Assembly (NCBI GenBank): GCA_009767595.1
Contig: VSDK01018343.1
Span: forward strand, 67,033 to 131,032
Reading direction: 5' to 3'
Source: Symbiodinium kawagutii
Lineage: Eukaryota; Sar; Dinophyceae; Suessiales; Symbiodiniaceae
DNA: 64,000 nucleotides
Shown here: positions 11,451-23,400 of the stretch, piece by piece
How positions within the stretch are numbered: position 1 is the first letter of the stretch
Layout of the letters: each line of letters begins with the position of its first letter
Notes under the pieces: generated by a model
Databases searched by the model: none
Seen by the model: the letters and a program-made list of their open reading frames with translations, nothing else
What the model was told of the DNA's origin: nothing
Program-made: the position numbers and the translations under genes

Positions 11451-14400
11451 CTAGTATGATGTTTGTCATGGTTGTCATGATTGTTGTCCATCAACAGCCG
11501 CTACTATTCAACATTCACATGGGTCATTGCGGATTAAGTGCTAAGCATCATTTGCTATGTTTTTTCCAGCATGATACACAAACCGTGTTTGAAGTGTTGA
11601 TCACCCATCATCAAGTATTCTTGGCAATACCATTACGACCCAGTTTAAGACTGAATCAAAGAATTCTCCACCACTATCTCACCCTTCTCCTTGCTTGGCA
11701 CTGCGGATGAGACCATCAACCACTTGGTGGCGTACCTTAGATCCGCTGCGAAAAAATCTGAGGTACGCCACCGTAGCACGCCGCATCGGCGCCTGCAGAG
11801 CCTTTCGTGCGTCTCCTCCATCCGCTGCCACTCGTGCTGCGCAGATTGTCAAGGCCTGACTGCATCCAACCCAGGATGTGGCACAGCGTTGGGGCAGGAA
11901 AATGTGTCACTCATGACCTGGTTGGTGGTTGAACCACCCCGTCATGAAAAATATGCTGGTCAAGCAACCTACGTTTGAAAAAAATAGTCACCAACCAGTG
12001 ATGGTTATGATAAACTAGTGACAGTTGAACATGGTTTGACCATGCTTAATGGTGGATGATATGATGAATGGATTTAACGGTTTCACCATGCTGAATGATG
12101 GTTCATGATGGTGCATGATGGTTCATGATGCTTCATGATGGTTCATGATGCTTCATGATGGTTCATGATGGTTCATGATGGTTCATGATGGTGCATGATG
12201 GTGCATGATGGTTCATGATGGTTCATGATGGTTCATGATGGTTCGTGATGGTTCGTGATGGTTCATGATGGTTCATGATGGTTCATGATGGTTCATGCTG
12301 GTTCATGATGGTTCGTGATGGTTCGAGATGGTTCATAGTGTCCCTAATGCCCTCTGTGGGCTGAAAATGGTAGTCAAAAGCTCTTACGCAATGACAGTAA
12401 CCATAGCCATCATTCACCATGGGAGTCACCAACAATGTCCATTGCAATCACTATGAAACGTTTCCTAAAGTAGGGGACCCCCAAAATCCTCCACTATCAA
12501 GCCTTAAATTAATGGTAATAAAGCAACCTTTTTGGGGGGATCTCTAGCTTGTGAGAAAAACTCAAATGACCCATCATTAACATTGCCAGTCGTCCAAACA
12601 TTCTGAACCACCACCTAACATTATTGCCTTGATGGTCATCGTCCACAACAACCACATGTCTGTGCACCAAATGTGATGTCACATCTACGTGATTCGTAGA
12701 TAATAAGATAGCAATCAAGGATTTCATTTGACATGGTGCTCTGCGCAGGTGCCATCAACACATGAACGATGACTTCCTGCATAACAATATTGGTTAATGA
12801 AGTCAATGAATACTAATTAAACCAATGCCTTCCTTATTGGTTTCTTTATTAGTATTGGTTTAAACTAATGATTTACTGACAGTTTTATGAACATTGGTTA
12901 CATGACTGGTCAGAAACCATGATCAGCTTCCTGTGCCAATGACAGAGAAGCGAACCAGCAAAGCTAGTAGCACCACATGTTCTCCACGGTGTACCCCCGA
13001 CCTTGTCTGAGGGTCTAGGATTGGTTGCCAACATGCAACTCCCCACCAAACGACTGGCAGGTGAAACAATCATAACAGATTTAACTCACTAGCTGGTAAA
13101 CCATAAAGTGTCCGGTTCACCTTTACTACCCATTGTTGTTCACCATTGTTATTAATCAATCACTAGATAGTGCTGAACCAGTGGGAAGGTCACCAGTGGC
13201 ACCAAGATGGTCACCTATAACTATCATAAACAATCATAAACAATCATATACCAGGTCGCCAGTGGCACCAAATCATCAGTGCTCCGTTGCGATCTCCAGC
13301 ACGACCAGCTCAGGCCTTATCCTGAAACGCATCCAACGCGAATTGGGCGTTCAGCCGATTAACCTGGACAGCGGCGCACGTCGGCATGGCGGCTGAGCAA
13401 CAGGGCTTACCAAGTAGTGGTAGATCCAGCCATTAAGAAACTGCCCCTCAAAATAGACCACCCCAAACTCATCTGGTTGGTGGATTCGACCCTTATCAAA
13501 CATATAAGCCAACCAACCAGCTGTTAATGATTGCTAGGGAAAATCAAACATGTTGGAAACCACCAACCAGAAACTCATCCAGTTTATGAATCATTAGTGA
13601 ACCAACCATTTTGGGGGTCCCTTATTTTGAGAAACACCCATATGGTGGTTCCTTAAAATGGGGGTACCCCTAAAATGGTTGTTTATTTCCAATATTGGAT
13701 GATTTGGGGGTACCCCTATTTTGAGAAACCACCATATGCGATGGTAAATCACCAGTGATTGGGCTGGATCTCACATGACAACTTGTTATGATCAGTCAAG
13801 ATTTGAGTATACCAGCAGAAACTATCCGTGACGTATACTTATGAGCATTTCAACCAACTCTTTGCAAAAAAATACTGACCTTCGATGCTTTTGCCAGGCT
13901 TTTATACGGACACCCCCACTGCAAGCAGCTGTGAGGAGTGGGAACCATCGGTCTTTGCAGTAGTCACTAGAAAACCTTTCTGTCGCAATATCCTATCCAG
14001 CAATGACCCCTTAAAAAAAACATACCATCTGGAGAGACTGAGCTCCCTACCAGAATCGCCTTCAGTTGGTCTCGGCTGTAAGCATTAAAGCTCACACGCC
14101 GCACACCAATGCGACTGGCCACGGGTTCCCATCACAGTGGTCGATCAATGGGGCGCCCAACCATGGGCAGTGACAATCGCCGAACCCAAATGGCTATGGT
14201 TCAATATTAGCCAACAATAATGGTGGATAATGACCAACAATCATAGTGGGAAACAGCCTGGTTAATGATGGTTGAACCAGGGGGACGAAGGGTGAACTGA
14301 CACACAGCCAAATGCGCTCCACAAACTGGGACTTTTTGTCGGTAAATGCTACCAGTAGTATAGATATATTTATCAGCTCCATGGATTATCTGGGTAATGG

Positions 14401-17400
14401 GTACAAGCATCACCTAGACGATCCAACCCTGGCAACTTCACAGTGGATGTGTCTAACCCCAATCGTTCCACTTCCCAGAAACAAGCAACAGTGGGACGCA
14501 GACCGGAAAGCAATCCAACAGGGGCACAAAAGATGAGTACTCGTCCACACCGATGGTTCATTTCACAGGGTGGCTGATAGATACTGCCCTCACAGATTCT
14601 TGTTTGCTAACATCTCTCTAAAAACATGACAATGTGTTACTGCAAGATCTGACAGCCCTGATGATGCCTATGAAAGAACATCTGCAACAAATTGTAGGCG
14701 GTCTAGAGGCTAACATGCGGTCTCTTGACTCTAGAGTGGCCTCTCCATCGTTGATAGGACTGAACAAAATCGTGTCGTCACAACTTTATCTTGTGACGCT
14801 TTAGGTGGCAAAAAATGTTCATGGCAACGAAAAACAATGATGCCAACCAAATCAACCAAGCAGTTGCAGAAAATTTGCAGCCCAACACATCAAAACACCT
14901 AAGCCTACGTTCTACCTGTACTTATCACCAAGTCCCACAGACAGTCCACACATGAAAAACAACGCATCAGCCAACAGCTCCGGAAAAGGGCAGAACAACC
15001 TCAAGATCGCTTGGAAACGGATTGCATCCAAGTAGGATGTCAATGGGTTCGACCACACTTCGGGTGTTCCGTAGATGATGCTATCATATGCTATCCAAAT
15101 CCATTGGCCTCCTTAAGATCATTGAAGGACTTGAGGAAACAACTCATTTGTGATTGCATTGCTTCCCTGTCCTTTGAATTCAGCGATTGCATTGATCCGA
15201 ATTCAGCTGTCCCGGTCCTTGCCACTCGTGGAAGCAATCGCTCCGGCAAATCCATCGTGTTTGCAATCGCCTAAGTTGCAACCCCCATGCATCTACTGAG
15301 GACCACACCCATGGTATCTGGGAGTTTTGCAAATACACCCAAGCAAAGCAAGAAGCTGGGAACGAATAGCTGGCTTGTCATGCTAATGAGAGATCCATGA
15401 TGGTAAAGCATCTCCCCTGTTCTGGTGACTTTATGTGGCTTTCCTGGCACAGTGGCCGACAGCATGCTTGGTTGACAACCACTACACAGTATGATCAAAA
15501 CAAGCAGCCATTTCAGAGTTGGACAGCATACATTCGGCGTACAGAATCATCAACCATGCAACACGCATGGTCTATGGTTGCACATTGTGGTGTGAATGAT
15601 AAACTGACATAAGGCCAAATATTCACAATGATCAGCACGTACATCCACTGGAAACAAAACTAGAGCATGATATCATACATGGATCACATGAGCTTGCAAT
15701 TCCGCTGGGTCAACACATGTTTCCTAGCGTCCATTGTACCACCACTGAGCGCAAGGACGACCACCGCCAGCTGAGCCGAAGGTTGAGAAACCAGGTCGAA
15801 AATCTGATAGAGCACAGATTGAGCCTGGCAGCTGACTACCCTGGGTTAAATTCACCTGGAACCGACGAGATATCACCATCTTGAGAAGGAAAACCATCGA
15901 CAAAATGCCTGCTTCTCCACATCTATGTGAGTTTAATCCAGGATAGGATCCATTGAACCACCATAGCAGTTTTACCACTGCTCAATTGGATTCTGGCCGA
16001 GGAAAAATGACCGACAATCACTTTGGTGATAGCAAGCAGTCTGGGAACCTGAGTGGGGTCAGTGAGGATCGATGCTCCTGCACATGTTCAACTGAGAATT
16101 GGTCAAAATCTGTATCCTCCCTTTGACGATTGTTTGTTACTTGCACCTTGGCCATCAGCTTGACCGTCACCTTGGACGTTTTTGCGTGCATTGAATATGT
16201 GCTGCTGATTTGATGACCGTGGTGTAGTTTGTTGTCTTTTATTCACACTGTCTGTCCTTTTGTGGCATTTGGTGGTCGATTGTTTGGTTAGTTACTTGGT
16301 GGTTTTTCTTATTGTTCTTGTTGTTGCAATGTGTACTTGTTTGTTTGGTTATTGGTAAACTTTTTTGCTTGTTTGTTTGTGGATGTCTTTATTTGTCTGT
16401 TTCGCTCATGTGTTTACTACTTTGCGCGTTTGTTTGTTTGTTGGTTTGTTTGCCTGTCTGTTTTGTCTGTTTTGTCTGTTTTTGTCTGTCTGTCCGTCCG
16501 TCCGTTTGTCTGTAGCAATCACCATTGTCAACCATGATAACCAGCGTTATCACCAGTTGTTAAATGTGTATTAGCCACTAACACCAACCACTTGTTGTTG
16601 ATTATTCCCTCATGTTGTTGATGACCATCATTATATATCCACTATTGACATCTATTGACCATTATTATTGACCATGTTCAACCATTCTTAACCACTTTTT
16701 GATGCTGTTTGGTTGCATTCCCTCGTGTTTTGCCTGTCGAAGTGCTGAGGTCCGGCCAGTCCGAAGGTACCTTCTAAATCAACCAGAGAAGTGATTGTCA
16801 TGACTGGGTTCCAAAATGGAGCCCATTCTACTATAAGAAGTTGATACGCCCAGGAGAAAAAACTACAACAAGTTGATATCAAGTTGATACACCACTAGAA
16901 TCTTCACTATCAAAGTGGTCATTGTCATTACCAATTCAATTAGTAAGATTAAGCTTTCAATGACCAGTTTGAAACAAAATGCGAACCACAATTTGCGAAT
17001 CAAAATGCTTCAAGATCTGAAGGCAGGGACTAGCAGTGCGCTTGCAGTGACCCCCCTCTTCGTGTCACTCCTTCGTGTCATCGGATCACCGTTGCTGAAA
17101 TTGTTGGGATGTCATTGGTGTCATCAAAGGTTTTTAGATCTTTTGAAGATCAGCGTCATTGCCCAAACACCCCATGTGCACCAACATTTCCCCATAAAAT
17201 GACCCAGTTGTGTAGGGNNNNNNNNNNNNNNNNNNNNNNNNNNNNNNNNNNNNNNNNNNNNNNNNNNNNNNNNNNNNNNNNNNNNNNNNNNNNNNNNNNN
17301 NNNNNNNNNNNNNNNGTCCCCCCCCCCCCCCCCCCCCCGTTGGGGGGCGTGGGGCCCTGCCGATGCTCCTGCTGCAGTTGCCTGCCCGTGTTGTCATCAC

Positions 17401-20400
17401 CAATTTGTGGCTTGCTCAGTCGCCACAAAATGCTATGTCTTGTTGGCTTATGACGTTCTACGTTCTTGTACCTGATGTTTTAGGTAACAACTGATTTGGG
17501 AAGTCGTGCAAAAAAGCAAGACCTCACCTTACAGGTTTCGTATATAGAATCATTGCAGGAATGGTCTGGTTGAGCTTTGACCAATCTATCTTTTGTGGAT
17601 TGACTCATTGGGGGGAATGGTCTTATTTTTGATCATTCATGAGCTCATTGAATCTTGTTGATGTAGGGTTGACATTACCGGGGAGGTATTTGCTGGTTTC
17701 TCAAAATGGGGGGACCCCCAAATCATCCCACTTTAGTCATTTATGACTTCATTGGTAATAAACCAACCACTTTGGGTTCCCTACCGCTTGAAAAACGATC
17801 AGATTTGGGGCAACCCTTACACAATCAACTCAACAAAACTCCTCTGGCTGATGAACGTTGGACCTGCTTGCTGTGGGTGAAGGCTTTCCGCACCAAATCA
17901 CGAACCTGCGCAACCAGGCAGAGCTGCTGAACGGGGGACGAGGCCAGCACACGCTTTGGGTCAAGCAGTTAACCAGCATATGGCTGGTTTAGCTGGTTAA
18001 TAATAGGGTTAATGGTTAATAGGGGATAACAAGTAGCAACTATAGGGGATATACCAGCTATATATTATAAACACCGACACTAATTGGAAAAAAACACTGG
18101 TGAATGATGGGGGAACCAGGGGCACAAAGGAACTGAAACAAGGCCAAATACATGATTCATGCTTGAAGATTCCCATCCAGGTATCTTCCAGCGATAAAAG
18201 CCTTAATCATTGAGGCTCGCGACGGCCATTCAGCATGAGATTGCAAGGGCTTCTCACATGCAATCATGAATTTCCGCAGGGGTTAGGGTTACAAACCAGA
18301 AAACGTGGTGTCAGACCGGCAAGAAACAGAATGAGTATCCCAAGGCTGTCCAGGCTTGACAATTGTCGTAAGTAATCCAAGAAGAACCAAATCACTGCAC
18401 CACAATCAGCTGGTGGGCCCCGTGTCGTATGTGCAAACAATGCACCTCTCTGATGGTTGATCCTTAGAATGATTACTGATCAAAAACAGTGAGGTAAATA
18501 ATGCTTCCAATTTGCCCACAATGATCCAATCAGGGGGAAAATTCATGATTATTGAAATTCCCATGGCAATCCTTGGAATGTACTAATGATCCAAATCTGC
18601 TCACAAGAATCATTGAGTATTGAAGCCCTTTGCAGCTCGAAGCCTTAAGGGGATTCACCTGGGATCGTGTTCGTTGTGCCGTTCGTGCCTCTGCATCTGT
18701 CAACTCCCGGGATTTTTGAGGCGCTTGCGGTGCCCCTACCTGAGTCCACAATGAGGGGATGGCTGAGGGAATAGCCTTCGTTGTTTGAAGGTTGATGATA
18801 CTTCACAGTGGTTCGTAGGTGGTTAGTGGACGGATATTTGGCCATTGTAGACTGCTATGAATGATAATACAGAATTGTAGGCTGATGAAAAATAAGTAGC
18901 AATGGTATATTAATGAAAGCTATGATCAAATATGATATATTCGACTGATATGAATGATAATACAGAGTTGCACGTGCTACACAGTGTTGCTGGTTGGTGG
19001 TTTCAACCCCTATGAACAATATTAGTCAACCAACCATTTGTTAACAATTACTAGTGAACAAAAAATGTTTGAAAGCACCAACCAGGTTGTGTAGCCACCT
19101 GAGAAAATGCAAGTTTTCGTCTCGAGATGCTCTTCGCCTCTGACCTTTGACGGGCGTCACTTCTGGCCATAAAAGCCCCGGAAAACGGTGAAGCGATGGG
19201 CCGGATCGATGCGCGAGGAAGACACCCTGACACCCAGCCATGGATCCAGCATCAGATAGGAAGAAACAACTAAGCAGGATCCATGGTGATCTTCTCAATT
19301 GATTGGATCCATGGACTTTGTATGTTGATAAGTGATAAGCAATTATCATGGTGATCTTCTCAATTGATTGGAGATACAGCAGTTACTGTAATAGAGCAGG
19401 AATCACACCCAAAACTTTCTCTTCACAAGAGCGAGAACAAAAGCCCACATAACAAAAACCCACAGAACAAAAACCCACATAAGAGTTCCCAAAATGTACC
19501 AACATGTCAAAATGCCAATATTTTGGTCATTCTATGTGGCACATCATTCGGGTCAACTGGTCCACCAAACTGCGACCCAACTCGAAGCCCAGCCTGGCGC
19601 CAAATGTCACCAAAGACAGCTGTGGGAGTGGCCAGGGACCTCAGGTCTCAACGGTTGAGGTTCAGCGCAAGATGCTGAATCACTAGCAGCTACATGATGT
19701 AGAACCAACGATGAACATAAGATGATATAGTTATTATGATAGTGATGATATACATCATTGATAGTGATGATATAGCTATAAGCATGATAGTAGATGATAG
19801 TGACTAGTGATGATATAGCTATAAGCAGTTGAACTTATTTATAGTCATTCAATCTCAGACTGTCACGATGGATCAATGTGCATCTTGCAGCAAAGCTTAT
19901 TGTAAGGTCATCGATACCAAAACTGGTTTACCCAGAAAGGTGGCGTCCCCCCAAAGATCCTCATTGATTGATATCTCCTATAATCATATTCCAAGATTTA
20001 GCGCGCTGGCTACTGACAGTTTCCTTTAAGAATTGATGAATTGATCATGTTTTGGGGGATGTGTGGAAAGCATGCTGGCATGCTTGTTGTCCGTCAAGAT
20101 ATCCGTGGTTACAATTACATGTAGTCACATCCCCAGTTTGCCGGGGATGATGAGAATGTTTGCTGCTAGCTACGCATGTGAAGCTGCAAATGTTTACCTA
20201 GTAACATAGATGCAAGTGTATTCTTGATGGTTGCATCATTGTGATCTTGTTCATCTATCTTTTGGTTAGAACATGGTAGCTCGAAATTGCTGCTCCTTTA
20301 GAGGGGTAGCGCTGGATGCACTGGCCACCAACCGCTCCCTCCGAACAACAAACAGTCATTTTACTGACGTGGACAATTCATGACAATTCTACCTACACTC

Positions 20401-23400
20401 CCAAGAGTAGCTGGGTCCAGGAAGAATATCGCTACGGGTGGTTGTTCCATAACGGCTACCTGTGAATGACCTTCCGCCGTTACAGAATCAAGCTGATTCA
20501 GCAGCTTGTCTGGCCATGTTGCAAAAATGAGGTACGAGAAGGATCACGCGAGTAGTTGTAACTAGGGAAACTACCAGTTGTGGAGGATATATTTATATAG
20601 ATACAACTATACTTAAATGGCTTAGTAAACAACTTATGACTAAAGGGCCCCCAGCACAAGTATTTGTTCCTATAGTGGAAAGTCACAGAGACAAGTTCAA
20701 CAACTTCGAGCACCACTTTCATGAGCCCCAGCCGGCATTAGCCAACCATGAACGCCATGCCACCATTGGGACCAACCCCATGCCTCAACGCCAGGCCGAC
20801 GCCCTCACCCAGCAACTGACCGAGCCGGCTCCCGCACATGGCATTGACATAGACGGATTGCACCTGCGACTTCCTGGCAGCGAGTGCCAGTCATGGGCGA
20901 TCAGATTTTTTCGGTGGCAAGCCTTGATAGGGTACAATGAGGTACCCATAAAATGCTGGGTTGATTACTATGATTTACTATGTATGGCTAGTATAAAGGA
21001 TGATTTTGTGGGTCCCCAATTTTGAGAACCCCCCTAGATAGGTCAAATATGATGTATCCAACAAATGGAAAGGTGAACATCACAACAGCTCGACTTGTTT
21101 GGTCGCTGTGGGATGTGAACAGTCACCAGGCTACTGACTCACAGCTTGCGAACAAGCATAGTACATAGCATCATTGATCCAGTGGGTGCTGTTGCAGAAT
21201 GGTATCCATAGTAAATGATGTACAACCATACCAAACATGAATGGTATGCATAGTGGGTGTAATAGTACAACCTTAGCAAATTTGCTATTACAGAATGATT
21301 ACCCACAATATCTGGTGGTTGCTTGCAACCCCTCTGAAAAATTCAACGGGAATGATTATCCCACAATATCTAAGAAAATAGACACTGTCTATGAAACCAC
21401 CAAACAAATACGAGTTAGTAAGATTTGCAAAACCTAAAACCATCTCGAGTATGTTTTGTTGCAACCGCTGTCTGCTGGAACTCAGAAATGATGCTGGCAT
21501 CTGACATCTTTGGGAGCAGCCTGACATGGGGATTGTGAAGCGAAATCACCCCCAAGGGGTCATGGTGGCTTCTAGATTCCTAGCTAAAACTTCAATCTTC
21601 AGTTGGTATGTGATGGTTCCTCAAAATAGGGGACCCCCCTAATCATCCAGTTTATGACCGATCTAAAGAAAAATTCACACCATATGGGTGTTTCTCAAAA
21701 TAGGGGACCCCCCAAATCATCCATTAATAGTCATGTATGGTAATCAACCAACCATTTTTTGGGGTCCCCTATTTTGAGAAAACACCATCCGTACACCTGG
21801 TTCCCCACCATTAACCATTGTTTTCCCTATCATTGTTGGAGAATATCCCCCATTAGTTGGTTCGTTAATATTGACCCATAGCCATATGGTAAACCCATCC
21901 CATGGCGGAAAGACGTTGCCCACCTGGCTGCTTGGAGGCGTCGCACCACTTCCAGCACCGAAGCCGTTTTGCCGGTGCCGGGGACCCCGGAGACGTAGAG
22001 CACCTGGCAGCCGGACGATGCCCGTGGTGTTGTGGGAGGGTGATGAAACCAGGTCGAGTGATGGGTCGAGTGATGGACAGTTAGGTGGTTTCTCAAACTT
22101 GGGGACCCCCAAAATCTCAAACTTGGGGACCCCAAAAAAAATGTTTGATTGGTAAAAATGGGCTGAAGGATGATAAGTGAGGGTACCTCTATTTTGAGAA
22201 ACACCGGTAATATGATGGATAGTGAAGTCAGAGTGATGAAATCAAGTGATAGGATTATAGTGATATGGTGATTGAGTTTCATCTTGCACATGGATCTTGA
22301 TTTTGCAGAGGGATAGTGACGGAATGTGATGGATAGTCAAAATGTTCGCCCACATGTGTGATTGAGATGTTTTCATCTTTGTGTCATGACGTGTGACTAG
22401 TATTGTCAATAAACCATGTCTGTCTCGTAGTGGTGTATTGTTGTTCTTGACTTAAGCAGATTACATACTGGTTGCTGTTTGACTGGTAATATTAGCCCCT
22501 GAAGATTGTTGGCAAGAGCCCTCGGTTGTATTTGTTTTCTTCCCTGCTACAAAAGCAGCAGTCTGGTTGGGGTGATGCGCCTAGGTCCTGTGGAATCCAA
22601 TCTTTAAGCTATAGCTCATCCGGGCATTTTCGAGTTCGAAGCTGTGATGTTGTTCATACATTCCAGGTGATATTTACAATGGGGAAATTGCTAAGAAAAT
22701 CGCAAAGAGAGACTGCTTTGGGGGTTGGACATCTTCTCACTCGGACTGTTCAAAAGAAACACGAAGGGATGGCTGCTTTCAAGTGGCAAGCACAGGATCT
22801 ATCCATAACCAACATAATTATATAAACACAAAACAAAGTGCGACACTTCCATGTACGTTTGGAGGGATACTTATTGAGGCAAACTTGGAAACGCGTGTAT
22901 GGATCAAAATCTGCCGTGGATAAGAAATTATGGATGCACTTGTGGCTCAGAATCACAGCAATTGTTTGCAAGCAGAGTATGGTGCCCCACCATAAATATC
23001 CGGCATATTGTAGTGAGAATCCAGCGTTTCAGTATGTGGTTATGAGTCAAAACCGTGTACCCTGGTTCCCTATCATTAACCATTGTTTTCCCACTACTTA
23101 TTGGTTGCCTATTATCCCACATGAAATTGGTTGGTTACTATTGACCCAGCTCGCCATTTGGTTGGTATATCCCCTACTATTGTTACTTATTACACTCTAT
23201 TATTAACCATTAACTAGCTATTACACTATTATTAATCATTAACTACCTATTATTACCCTATTAACTAGGGTTTTCTCACATGTTTTTTCCACGTGTTAAG
23301 CTATTGATGTTTGTCAACTGCTTGACCCAACTCGCCATGTGTTCGCCACGCACGACCAGCAGCCGCGTTGGAACCGAAACCGGCGCGGTTGACTCCCCTA

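Noticed and set aside
16312..16574. Cys/Val/Phe-rich open frames
   Set aside because: Low-complexity tgtttg/tgtctg repeat; all plus frames give similar nonsense.
17109..17453. Open frames running through the N block
   Set aside because: N codons are not evidence of coding; the frame after the gap is unrelated.
18370..18420. Minus frame with VIWFFLDYLRQL as ORC1 Walker B
   Set aside because: Lacks the DE acidic pair and the following LL.T; flanks do not fit.
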